Below are positions 34,112 through 41,798 of a DNA stretch of 64,000 bases, one piece after another. Every line of letters begins with the position of its first letter. Positions within the stretch are counted from its first letter, which is position 1. The notes beneath the pieces were generated by a model. That model was not told the origin of the DNA, made no database searches, and saw only the letters and a list, made by a program, of their open reading frames with translations. Position numbers and translations under genes: made by a program. This DNA comes from Rhodospirillaceae bacterium (lineage in GTDB: Bacteria > Pseudomonadota > Alphaproteobacteria > Bin65): assembly GCA_011523655.1 (NCBI GenBank), contig WTGH01000027.1:24599-88598 (forward strand), read 5' to 3'.

Positions 34112-34158
34112 TGGTACGCCCAGCTGGATTCGAACCAGCGACCTACTGATTAAAAGTC
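34112..34158. repeat. Distal attachment site (partial tRNA-Lys copy)
   Basis: This 47-base sequence is identical to 43851-43897 and covers the tRNA-Lys from the anticodon loop to CCA. Identity stops abruptly at 34159. Upstream the next 10 bases match at 8 positions. It is the scar of site-specific integration. Confidence 0.93.
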
Positions 34159-34181
34159 TCCCCTGATGGGACCTTGTTGCT

Positions 34182-34261
34182 ATTAGCCGACATTAGCGGA
34201 CGTTCGTAATAGTAAACAATATCAATGGGTTGTCTCTTAAATACAATTAGCTTGTATTAGC
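34182..34261. repeat. Two pairs of ATTAGC direct repeats beside the attachment site
   Basis: ATTAGC occurs at 34182, 34192, 34246 and 34256. Within each pair the copies are exactly 10 bases apart, one helical turn. The second pair is preceded by an ATACAA/TTGTAT inverted repeat. Position between the attachment site and int fits binding sites for an excisionase or AlpA-type protein. Confidence 0.5.
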
Positions 34262-34288
34262 CCACCTGAACGCCTATTTAGGTTTTGT

Positions 34289-34310
34289 GGTGACTCAGCG
34301 GTGACTCAAG
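34289..34310. repeat. Left arm-type repeat, GGTGACTCA pair
   Basis: Two copies of GGTGACTCA in tandem, 11 bases apart, form a 22-base element. It is repeated with one change at 43764-43785 at the other end of the element. The arrangement fits arm-type integrase sites. The int ribosome binding site (AAGGG) overlaps its right end, so integrase may control its own synthesis. Confidence 0.6.
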
Positions 34311-34321
34311 GGCAATTCGAC

Positions 34322-35512
34322 ATGCTGACTGAAAAGCGAATCCGGGACGCAAAGCCGGGACCGAAGCCGGCCTTTCTGTGGGATGGGCAGGTCAAGGGCT
34401 TCGGCCTTCGAGTGTTCCCGACCGGGCATAAGGCTTTCGTCCTGAAATACCGCGACGCGGCCGGCCGCACGAAACTTGCGACCCTGGCGCGCGCGAGTGA
34501 GATTTCCCTTGCCGATGCGCGGGAGCGCGCCGCGCGGGAACTGGTCAAGATGCGGGACGGCGAAACCGACCCGTTGCAGCGCCGCCAAGAGGCGAGGAAC
34601 GCCCCGACCGTCGCGGACCTGTGCGCCCGGTTCCTTACCGACTATGCGCCCGGCCGGATCGAACGCGGGCGGCTGACGGAGCGGACCTTGCGGGAGTACC
34701 GGCTCCAAATCGACAAGTATGTCCTGCCGGCCTTGGGCCGGTCTAAGGTCGCGGCCGTCACGCGCGGCGACGTGGAGTCGATGGTCGCCGGCCTGCCCGG
34801 CACAACCCGCAACCGTGTTCTGGCGCTTGCGAGCCGCCTTTTTACCCTTGCCGAACATTGGGAGATTCGACCGCAACATTCCAACCCGGCCCGCGGTATC
34901 GAACGAGCCCGCGAGGAACCGCGGGACCGCACATTGTCGGCTTCGGAACTGGCGGGGCTGTCTTCCGCCTTGACCGAACGCGCTGAACGCTGCCCGGCCA
35001 GCGTCGCTGCTATCCGCTTCGCGGCCGTGACCGGCCTGCGGATCGGGGAGATATTGGCGATCAGATGGGAGCATGTCGATTTCGAGACCGGGCGGTTGAC
35101 CATGCCGGAGACCAAGACGGGCCGGCGCGTCCATGATCTGCCGGCTCCGGCGCTGGCGGTGCTGGCGGGTTTGCCCCGCTGGAACGCCTGCCCCTGGGTG
35201 TTCACCGGCAGCGGGACCGCGGCCGTGACATACCGCACCGTGCGGCAGCATTTCGCCGAAGCCGCGCGGGCGGCCGGGCTGGACGATGTTCGGCTGCATG
35301 ACCTGCGCAGGACCGTCATGACCAGCGCCGCGGCGGCCGGCGTTGGCACGCATGTCCTGCGCGACCTGCTAGGACACAAGACAACGGCGATGGCCGACAG
35401 ATACGTCCGGGCCGTGGGCAATCCAGTCCGCGATGCGCGCGAGCAAGTCGGGGCAACGATGGCTGCGATGATGGACGGCGGTGAAGCGAAGGTTGTGCCT
35501 TTAAGGCGTTGA
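34322..35512 (+). CDS. int: Tyrosine recombinase integrase
   Basis: A P4/phage-type integrase of 396 residues. An N-terminal arm-binding DUF4102-like region (LTEKRIRDAKPGPKPAFLWD...GFGLRVFPTGHKAFVLKY) precedes the core domain and catalytic domain. Catalytic residues are R240 (TGLRIGE), H326 and R329 (HDLRR), H352 (LGHK) and nucleophile Y361. The ATG at 34322 has AAGGG nine bases upstream; the GTG at 34301 lies within an arm repeat. It should recombine the 47-bp tRNA-Lys sites. Confidence 0.93.
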   Translation: MLTEKRIRDAKPGPKPAFLWDGQVKGFGLRVFPTGHKAFVLKYRDAAGRTKLATLARASEISLADARERAARELVKMRDGETDPLQRRQEARNAPTVADLCARFLTDYAPGRIERGRLTERTLREYRLQIDKYVLPALGRSKVAAVTRGDVESMVAGLPGTTRNRVLALASRLFTLAEHWEIRPQHSNPARGIERAREEPRDRTLSASELAGLSSALTERAERCPASVAAIRFAAVTGLRIGEILAIRWEHVDFETGRLTMPETKTGRRVHDLPAPALAVLAGLPRWNACPWVFTGSGTAAVTYRTVRQHFAEAARAAGLDDVRLHDLRRTVMTSAAAAGVGTHVLRDLLGHKTTAMADRYVRAVGNPVRDAREQVGATMAAMMDGGEAKVVPLRR

Positions 35513-35624
35513 CAAGGCGATTGGCACGCATTAAGAACATCGGCACACCGATCCCGGTTATTGTCGCGACGCCGCTATTCGGCCCGGGGTGAAGGCGCGC
35601 TTCTCCATATTCGAGGAGTGCGCC

Positions 35625-35819
35625 TTGTTCGATTCCGACAAGCTCTATCGTCCGTCCGACCCGGCCATGCGTGCCATTGCCACCGAAGGCACGCTCGCTG
35701 TGTGGCGCTGCAAGGGCCAGGGTCCGGCTTTCTTCAAAATCGGCTGCCGAGTCGCCTATCGAGGCGCGGACCTGAACGCTTGGCTCGACGCGCGCCGCGT
35801 CGAACCGGCCGCCGCCTGA
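35625..35819 (+). CDS. AlpA/excisionase-like HTH protein
   Basis: A 64-residue DNA-binding protein of the AlpA/MerR-like HTH type. The core is the MRAIATEGTLAVWRCKGQ helix pair followed by a wing (AFFKIGCRVAYR) and GADLNAWLDARR. TTG at 35625 is preferred because GAGGAG lies six bases upstream; GTG at 35589 is possible but has no ribosome binding site. AlpA-type proteins act as excisionase or activate satellite genes. A terminator follows, so it is a short transcript with int. Confidence 0.7.
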   Translation: MFDSDKLYRPSDPAMRAIATEGTLAVWRCKGQGPAFFKIGCRVAYRGADLNAWLDARRVEPAAA

Positions 35820-35825
35820 AAAGCG

Positions 35826-35860
35826 AACCGCCCCGGCTACGGAAAGCCGGGGCGGTTCTT
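35826..35860 (+). terminator. Rho-independent terminator after the AlpA-like gene
   Basis: A perfect 13-bp GC-rich stem (35826-35838 with 35845-35857) with a six-base loop, followed by CTTGTGTTT. It separates the int/alpA unit from the replication and packaging genes. Confidence 0.8.
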
Positions 35861-35917
35861 GTGTTTCCAATTGGCCCGAGGAAGGCGAGGAACACATGGC
35901 CCAGATGAAGGGCGGAG

Positions 35918-36667
35918 ATGGTCGATAGCACGCCCGCGCCGTCAGCGCAAATCATCGGCTATGCCGATGTTGCCGCCCTCGCCAACGTGGAGCGATCGCC
36001 ACGGCTCGACGAAAGGGACAGGGCATGTGTCCGCGGGCTGCTGCGGGCGTGGTCCGAACATGAGGGGCTGACCTTCAAGCAATGGCAGATGGCATCAGCC
36101 CTGGCCCGGAAGGGCGGAACACAACCGCAGCACGGCGGGCGGTATGTTCTCACGAAAGCGCCGGACGGCCGATGGTGGCTCGATACGTCATCCCATCGGC
36201 AGGCGTGCCGCGGTCGGAAGTCGGGGCTGGGGCGCCGCTACCGGACGCGCGAGCGCGACGAACGAATCGGGCGCTGGATCAACACAGGCAAGTACTCAGT
36301 GCTTCAGGTCGCCGTTCATTGCGGGCTGCACCCGACGACGGTCTGGAGGATTGCCAGCCGGGCGCGCGGCGGAAGCGGTTTCTGGCGCGGGCCGGAGCGC
36401 CAATGGCCGGTATTACGTCCACACGCGCAATTGCGCGAACCATATATGAGAGCACCAAGTGCGCGACCTCCTGTCACCGGACCTCGCAACCTTGTCTTGT
36501 TCAACGCCCTGATTCGATGGTGCGGCCTCAAAACCGTCCGCCGGCTGCCGGATGAAGCGGTGAAAGCCGAGGCCGAACGACTAAATGCGGGCTGCGATCC
36601 GCCCCTGCCGGCCCGCCGGGTGCAGTCTGTTGTTCGCAGCGTGCTGCGATATCGAAGGAGTTGGTAA
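35918..36667 (+). CDS. Putative replication protein, HTH plus PriCT-like C-terminus
   Basis: A 249-residue protein. The centre contains a Hin-type HTH (GKYSVLQVAVHCGLHPTTVWRIASRA). The C-terminus (about 185-249: RNLVLFNALIRWC ... DEAVKAEAERLN ... LPARRVQSVVRSVLRY) has the pattern of PriCT domains that end phage and plasmid primases. No catalytic primase or helicase motif is seen, so it may act as an initiator rather than a polymerase. It occupies the replication slot seen in satellites. Assignment is moderate. Confidence 0.5.
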   Translation: MVDSTPAPSAQIIGYADVAALANVERSPRLDERDRACVRGLLRAWSEHEGLTFKQWQMASALARKGGTQPQHGGRYVLTKAPDGRWWLDTSSHRQACRGRKSGLGRRYRTRERDERIGRWINTGKYSVLQVAVHCGLHPTTVWRIASRARGGSGFWRGPERQWPVLRPHAQLREPYMRAPSARPPVTGPRNLVLFNALIRWCGLKTVRRLPDEAVKAEAERLNAGCDPPLPARRVQSVVRSVLRYRRSW

Positions 36668-36668
36668 C

Positions 36669-36911
36669 GTGCGCCGCCCTTGCCCGTCCTGCGGCTTCGT
36701 GAATGTCGGCCGCCGCCGCGCCTGCTTGGGCTGCCGTGCTGCCCTGCCCGACCCTGCCGAGCATCTGCAGCACGCGCCGGGCGGCGAAGGCGGCGCACCC
36801 CGGCACGGTGAGGGCCGCGGGGACCCCTGCCTGGAGTCTGGGCGTGCCGGGGAGCGTCGCCGGAGGGGGGCTCGAATCCACACACTACACCGCGATGCGC
36901 GCGCTGATTGA
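36669..36911 (+). CDS. Small zinc-ribbon protein
   Basis: An 80-codon frame (GTG start) directly after the previous stop. Its first 25 residues carry a zinc ribbon, CPSC...CLGC. The second half overlaps terL in another frame and looks less protein-like. The gene may end functionally early. It occupies the position where TerS usually sits but shows no TerS features. Confidence 0.4.
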   Translation: MRRPCPSCGFVNVGRRRACLGCRAALPDPAEHLQHAPGGEGGAPRHGEGRGDPCLESGRAGERRRRGARIHTLHRDARAD

Positions 36912-38403
36912 CTATCTGGGTAGCCTCACGATGACCGGCGGCGACCGCGACGGGGAGCCGTTCACGGTCCTGCCGTGGGAGTCCCGGTTTATCCGCGGGG
37001 CCTTCCGGGTGAAGGGACCGGCCGCGGTGAGCTTGGGCCGGGGCAACGGGAAATCGGCGCTTGTCGCCGGGATCGCGACGGCGGTTGCGGACCCGGAAGG
37101 GCCGCTGCACGGTCGCCGGCGCGAGGCCGTCGCCGTCGCTTCGTCGTTTGATCAATCGCGGATCATCTTCGAGGATGTGTTGGCGTTTCTCCGGGAGCGG
37201 CACGATTTGAGCGACCGGAAGGTTTGGCGCGTGCAGGACTCCGCCAACCGGGCGGTTGTCGAATACCGGGGGACTGGCGCGCGGGTGCGGTGCGTCGGGA
37301 GCGACCCGGCGAAGGCGCACGGCCTGCGGCCGTTCCTGGCGCTGTGCGACGAGCCTGCACAATGGGACGGGGCGAAACAGGACCGGATGCTTGCGGCGAT
37401 CAAGACGGGCATGGGCAAGGTTCCCGGCTCAAAGATGATCGCCCTGGGCACGCGGCCAGCCGACTCCGAACACTGGTTTGCGAAAATGCTGGCCGGTGGC
37501 GCGGCGTATGCGCAGTGCCACGCGGCCCGGCCAGACGATCCGCGGTTCCATCTGCGCACCTGGCGGCGGGCGAATCCGTCGCTGGACCATCTGCCGTCGC
37601 TGGTAGAGGAAATCCGCGACGAAGCCTCTGCGGCGAAGCAGGACGAGTCTTTGCTCGCCGGCTTCGAAGCGCTGCGGCTCAACATGGGCACGAGCGACTC
37701 CGCGGTCGCCGTGCTGATCGGGGCGGCGCTGTGGCGGGACATAGAGGGCGAGGCCGAACGATCAGGGCCGCTGGTCTGGGGAATTGACCTTGGCACGAGC
37801 GCAGCACAAAGCGCCGTCGCGGGCTTCTGGCCGGAGACCGGGGCGCTGGCGTGCATGGCCGCCTTCCCGGATTCGCCATCCCTGGCCGCGCGCGGCCTGC
37901 ATGATGGCGTCGGGAATCTCTATACGGAGTGCGCGCGGCGAGGTGAGCTGATCCAGACGCCGGGCCGGGCAACGCACATTCCCACGCTGCTGGAAACCGC
38001 TCTGGCGCGCTTCGGCCGGCCGGCTCTGATCGTATCCGACCGATGGCGCGAGGCGGAATTGCGAGACTCCCTGGATGCTGCCGGTGTGCCGGCCGCCCGG
38101 TTGGAAGTCCGCGGCATGGGCTACCGAGATGGTGCCGAAGACGTCCGTTCCTTCCGGCGCGCCTGTGCCGAGAAGAAAGTCGTGCCGCAGCCGTCGCTGC
38201 TGCTGCGCTCGGCTATGGCCGAAGCGCGGACGATCAGCGATCCGGCCGGCAATTCGAAACTGTCCAAGGGAACCCAAGGAGGCCGCCGGCTCCGGGCGCG
38301 AGACGATGCTGCTGCCGCTGCGATCCTGGCTGTCTCGGCAGGGTGTCGAACTCCGGTTCGCACCCCGCGACCGGCGCGGTTCTTCGTCGCCGGTGCAGCA
38401 TGA
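36703..38403 (+). CDS. terL: Terminase large subunit (TerL), HK97-type
   Basis: A 566-residue ATPase/nuclease that would package DNA into the head. The ATPase domain has the typical entry (ALIDYLGSLTMTGG...GEPFTVLPWESRFIRGAF), the Walker A SLGRGNGKS (110-118) and the Walker B ALCDE (D216, E217). The C-terminal nuclease domain has a VWGIDLGTSAAQSAV start and a VSDRWREAEL motif. The first 60 residues are atypical, so the true start may be GTG 36844 or ATG 36895. It overlaps the HNH gene by four bases. Confidence 0.9.
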   Translation: MSAAAAPAWAAVLPCPTLPSICSTRRAAKAAHPGTVRAAGTPAWSLGVPGSVAGGGLESTHYTAMRALIDYLGSLTMTGGDRDGEPFTVLPWESRFIRGAFRVKGPAAVSLGRGNGKSALVAGIATAVADPEGPLHGRRREAVAVASSFDQSRIIFEDVLAFLRERHDLSDRKVWRVQDSANRAVVEYRGTGARVRCVGSDPAKAHGLRPFLALCDEPAQWDGAKQDRMLAAIKTGMGKVPGSKMIALGTRPADSEHWFAKMLAGGAAYAQCHAARPDDPRFHLRTWRRANPSLDHLPSLVEEIRDEASAAKQDESLLAGFEALRLNMGTSDSAVAVLIGAALWRDIEGEAERSGPLVWGIDLGTSAAQSAVAGFWPETGALACMAAFPDSPSLAARGLHDGVGNLYTECARRGELIQTPGRATHIPTLLETALARFGRPALIVSDRWREAELRDSLDAAGVPAARLEVRGMGYRDGAEDVRSFRRACAEKKVVPQPSLLLRSAMAEARTISDPAGNSKLSKGTQGGRRLRARDDAAAAAILAVSAGCRTPVRTPRPARFFVAGAA

Positions 38404-38702
38404 GCCGAAACCACGCTCGGCTTCATGCGGCGCGATGGGCGCGGATCCGCAAGGCCGTCCTGGACCGCGACGGCTGGCGGTGCGTCCAGTGCGGCGCAGC
38501 CGGTCGACTCGAGTGCGACCATGTCGTCCCGCTTCATGTGGACCCGAAGCAGGACCCCTACGACCCGGCCAACCTTCAAGCCCTTTGCCGAGGCTGCCAT
38601 GTCGAAAAAACCCGCCGCGAAAACAGGCGCGAGCGGACGCCGGCAGAAGCCGCGTGGGATGATTTCGTGGCCGAATTGACGGGCGGGAGGGGTGCCATTT
38701 GA
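38400..38702 (+). CDS. HNH endonuclease
   Basis: A 100-residue HNH nuclease of the kind encoded beside HK97-type terminases, where it is needed for specific DNA cleavage during packaging. Zinc cysteines are CVQC and CRGC; the catalytic histidines are in LECDHVVPLH and CHVEKTRRE. It overlaps the terL stop (ATGA), unlike the usual place before terS. Confidence 0.9.
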   Translation: MSRNHARLHAARWARIRKAVLDRDGWRCVQCGAAGRLECDHVVPLHVDPKQDPYDPANLQALCRGCHVEKTRRENRRERTPAEAAWDDFVAELTGGRGAI

Positions 38703-38849
38703 CCCCCCTCAACCCGGTAATTGCCATAATAGTTGCGCTGTAGCGCGCAACCTGTTGAGAAACAATGACTTTCAGTGCAGATTTTCGTTGACCGCAGGCC
38801 GGAAATCGGCAAGCGTTCGCGCAATGTCGATCTCTTCGAGGAACACGAA

Positions 38850-40154
38850 ATGACAAAAGCGCAAAAGCGCCTTCGCGAGCTTCGCGAGCGCCAGTCCAAA
38901 GACCGCCAGCGCATGGCCGAATTGGCGATGGCGGAGGGCCTGACGGACGAAACCCGCGCCGAACTCGATACGCTGGAAAAGGGCGTCCCGGACCTGGAGC
39001 GCCAGCTTCGGGCCGCGGAAACCGCCGTCGCGGCGGAAGAGGATGAGGGCGAGACCCGCGCCAAGGCGGAAGGCGACCTGCCGGACGGCGAAATGCGCGA
39101 GCGCCTGGAACTGCGAAGCAAGGCCAGTCTCACGGCCTTCCTGCGGTCGGCGATTTCCGGCAAGCGCCTGGACGGCGCGGAAGCCGAACTGCGCGAAGCG
39201 GCCGGCGCCGAAGGCATCCCGCTGGAACTCTGGGACGTGCCGGCGCGCCGAAGCATGGAACATCGGCAGGACGACGCGACGGCCGCGCCCGGCACGGTCG
39301 GCGTCAATCTCGACCCCATCAGGCCGATGATCTTCGCCAACAGCATCGCGCCGCGCCTTGGCATTGAGATGCCGAGAGTATCGAGCGGCACCTACGCCAC
39401 CGCGACCATCACCACGAAGCTGACGGCCGGCGCGAAGGCGAAGGGCGCGGCGCAAGAGGCGACCGCCGCGGCGCTGACCGTGACGACCGCCGTGCCGATG
39501 CGGGTCAGCGGCCGCTTCGCCGTCCGGATCGAGGACATTGCCAGCGTCGGACAGGCAAATTTCGAAGGGATTCATCGCGAGCATTTGTCGATGGTCATGA
39601 GCGACGCCTTGGACAACTTCGCGATCAACGGTGTCCGGGCGGACAATGCGGTCGGCGACGCGGGAGCCCAGCCGAAGGGAATTTTCGCCGGCTTGACCGA
39701 CGCGAAGGACCCGACCGCGGTCGCCGATTTCGACGCCTTCGCGGCGGCCCACGCCAACGGCGTCGACGGCCTGTGGGCCAGCACGATCAAGGACATTTCG
39801 ATTGTGGTCGGCAAGGCGACTTACCAACTCGCGGGGCGCACCTTCCAGAGCGCGACCAACTACAAGGGCGAACTGTCCGCTGCGGCCTACGCGACGTTAA
39901 ACACCGGCGGTTTCTGGACTAACGACAGAATGCCCGCTGCCGACGGCAGCAATTTCCAGAAGGCAATCCTGCACCGCAAGGGGCGCATGGGCGTTCGGAC
40001 GGCGGTTTGTCCGCATTGGGGCGAACTCGGAATCGACGACATTTATTCCGGGTCCGCGAAGGGCGAGCGATACCTCACGTTACATGTTTTGGTTGGCGAC
40101 GTGGCCATTGTGCAGCAGGGGGCATACGCGGCGCTGGCCTATCAGGTCGCCTAA
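38850..40154 (+). CDS. HK97-fold major capsid protein
   Basis: A 434-residue capsid subunit. Residues 1-105 are a charged coiled coil, the scaffold-like delta domain removed by the protease. The HK97 fold follows, with the N-arm (FANSIAPRLGIEMPRVSSGTY), spine helix (ALDNFAINGV) and a P domain with the strand RYLTLHVLVGDVAIVQQGA at the end. The ATG at 38850 with GAGGA upstream is preferred over an in-frame ATG at 38775. A 7-bp hairpin at 38732-38751 lies in its leader. Confidence 0.88.
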   Translation: MTKAQKRLRELRERQSKDRQRMAELAMAEGLTDETRAELDTLEKGVPDLERQLRAAETAVAAEEDEGETRAKAEGDLPDGEMRERLELRSKASLTAFLRSAISGKRLDGAEAELREAAGAEGIPLELWDVPARRSMEHRQDDATAAPGTVGVNLDPIRPMIFANSIAPRLGIEMPRVSSGTYATATITTKLTAGAKAKGAAQEATAAALTVTTAVPMRVSGRFAVRIEDIASVGQANFEGIHREHLSMVMSDALDNFAINGVRADNAVGDAGAQPKGIFAGLTDAKDPTAVADFDAFAAAHANGVDGLWASTIKDISIVVGKATYQLAGRTFQSATNYKGELSAAAYATLNTGGFWTNDRMPAADGSNFQKAILHRKGRMGVRTAVCPHWGELGIDDIYSGSAKGERYLTLHVLVGDVAIVQQGAYAALAYQVA

Positions 40155-40169
40155 CCCGGAGGGCGGCCG

Positions 40170-40463
40170 ATGGCGACCCGGAGCGCGGATATCCCAAAGG
40201 ACCGCGCCGTCGATCTGACGGCGGCGCTCTCGCTGGCCGTCGGCGTGACGTATCTGATCGACCTAGGCCGCGATCTGCTGTCGGGCGACTACGCGCTCCT
40301 CGCGCTGGGTGGCGACCCGGAGGCGGAGGAAATCGGCGGCCATCCGCTTTTTTTCGACCGGGGCGGCGTGTTGGTCTACCAGCCTGCCGGTCAAACTTGG
40401 CAGGTCCGGGTCTATAGCGACGCCAGTGCGGTCCAGATGACGGCGACCGAAGCCCATGCTTGA
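40170..40463 (+). CDS. Small protein after the capsid gene, unknown
   Basis: A 97-residue protein encoded 15 bases after the capsid gene and overlapping the protease gene by eight bases. It seems beta-rich (VGVTYLIDLG, LLALGG, GVLVYQPAGQTWQVRVYSDAS). A head decoration or neck role is possible because of its place, but no family is recognised. Confidence 0.5.
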   Translation: MATRSADIPKDRAVDLTAALSLAVGVTYLIDLGRDLLSGDYALLALGGDPEAEEIGGHPLFFDRGGVLVYQPAGQTWQVRVYSDASAVQMTATEAHA

Positions 40464-41418
40464 GCGCTTCGAGACCCGCTTTTGCGAGATTCGGCGCGAC
40501 GGCCGGCGGCTGTCCGGCGTCGCCATGCCGTACAACCGGGAAGCCGAAATGCCGTTCGGCCGCGAGCGGTTCGACGCCGGCGCGTTCGGCGACGTGGCCG
40601 CGGCGGACGTGATCCTGAACATGCAGCATCAACGAGTCGCGCCCCTGGCGCGCACCGGCGGCGGCGGCCTTGTCTTGACGGACGGACCCGACGCCCTGCG
40701 CTTCGCCGCGGACCTGCCGGCGACGCGCGAGGCGGACGATACGCTGACGCTGGTAAGGGCCGGCGTCCTGCGAGGCGCAAGCGTCGAATTTCGCGCCGTG
40801 GCGGAGCGCATGGACGCCGGAGTCCGGGTGATCGAAAAAGCCGTCCTGGGTGCGCTGGCGATAGTCGATAAGCCCGCCTATGACGCCGCGACGGTCGAAG
40901 CGCGGCGGCGCGGCGGCGGCGGACGGGGCGGCGGGCGCGTCCGGGGCGCGGGGCGGATCCGCGCACGGATTCCGTTCGGCAAGGTTCTGCAGTGCGAATG
41001 CCATCGCGGCGGCGGCAACTGCGGCAGGGTCCGTTTCGACCGGAAGGCGTTTACCGAAGCGGAAGCGGACGAAAAGCTGATCGCCGTCGCCAAGGACTAT
41101 GCCGCGCCGCTGGCGAGCGCCCGGAAGCAAACCCTGCGGCTGCGGCGGACGGACGATGCGCTAGAGGTCGTAATCGACTTGCCGGACACGCAGCCCGCCC
41201 GCGATCTTGTCGCCGCCGGCGGCAACGTTCCTCTGTACGCTCGCCCGCTGTTCGATCAGGACGCCAGCGATTTCACCGAAGCCGGCGACGTCGCGGATTA
41301 TTCGCGGGTTTCCGTGCGAGCCATCTTGATCGGCGCGACCGATCGGGCCGAAGGCTGGCCGGAACTGTCGATCGAGGGTGCGTCGCCGCGCCGGCGGCGC
41401 TGGAGGCCGTGGCTGTGA
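40456..41418 (+). CDS. Prohead protease with two tandem S78-type domains
   Basis: A 320-residue protein, about twice the core protease length. Residues 1-150 are a standard HK97 S78 protease: H58 in ILNMQHQRVAPLAR and S109 in RGASVEF, with the closing EKAVLGALAIVDKPAY. After a glycine/arginine linker, residues about 168-315 repeat the fold: FDRKAF, AAPLAS, LEVVIDLPDTQ and YSRVSVRAILIGATDRAEGWPEL. In the repeat, His is replaced (Lys at the matching position) but the Ser is kept. It would mature the capsid; the second domain looks inactive. Confidence 0.8.
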   Translation: MLERFETRFCEIRRDGRRLSGVAMPYNREAEMPFGRERFDAGAFGDVAAADVILNMQHQRVAPLARTGGGGLVLTDGPDALRFAADLPATREADDTLTLVRAGVLRGASVEFRAVAERMDAGVRVIEKAVLGALAIVDKPAYDAATVEARRRGGGGRGGGRVRGAGRIRARIPFGKVLQCECHRGGGNCGRVRFDRKAFTEAEADEKLIAVAKDYAAPLASARKQTLRLRRTDDALEVVIDLPDTQPARDLVAAGGNVPLYARPLFDQDASDFTEAGDVADYSRVSVRAILIGATDRAEGWPELSIEGASPRRRRWRPWL

Positions 41419-41798
41419 GCCGCCCGGTCCTAGGGAGGGCGACGCCGCCCACGGCAGCACCGCTTACCCTGGACACGTTTCGCCTGCGGCTCAACCTGCC
41501 GGACCCGCCGCCGGCCGGCAGGGCCGATATCGCGCCTGGGCTGTTTGAGGCGGCGGTGGCGATTGTCGAGAAATACGCCGCCGGCGCGCCGACCGCCGTG
41601 AAGGCGGAGGCGGTTGTCCGGATAGCTGGCTGGGTGAAAACGGCCGTTCCTGGCGACTTAGTACCGGTCAGCGCGGGCGAGATTCAGCTACAGTGGCGGC
41701 CGACCGTTGGGCGCAATGCTTTGCGGCAGTCCGGCGCGATGGGGCTGCTGTCGCCGTGGCACCGGCCCGCGGCCGTCACGATTGAGGCCGCGGACTGA
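41415..41798 (+). CDS. Head-tail connector-like protein
   Basis: A 127-residue protein with GTG start overlapping the protease stop. The fold is mostly helical (FEAAVAIVEKYAAGAPTAVKAEAVVRIAGWVKTAV) and ends in a SGAMGLLSPWHRP motif found in small connector/gp6-like proteins of HK97-type phages. It overlaps the portal start by one base. Function is inferred. Confidence 0.55.
   Translation: MSRPVLGRATPPTAAPLTLDTFRLRLNLPDPPPAGRADIAPGLFEAAVAIVEKYAAGAPTAVKAEAVVRIAGWVKTAVPGDLVPVSAGEIQLQWRPTVGRNALRQSGAMGLLSPWHRPAAVTIEAAD

Noticed and set aside
34112..34158. Possible second tRNA-Lys gene
   Set aside because: It holds only the 3' part from the anticodon loop onward and is the integration duplicate of the intact gene at 43851-43926.
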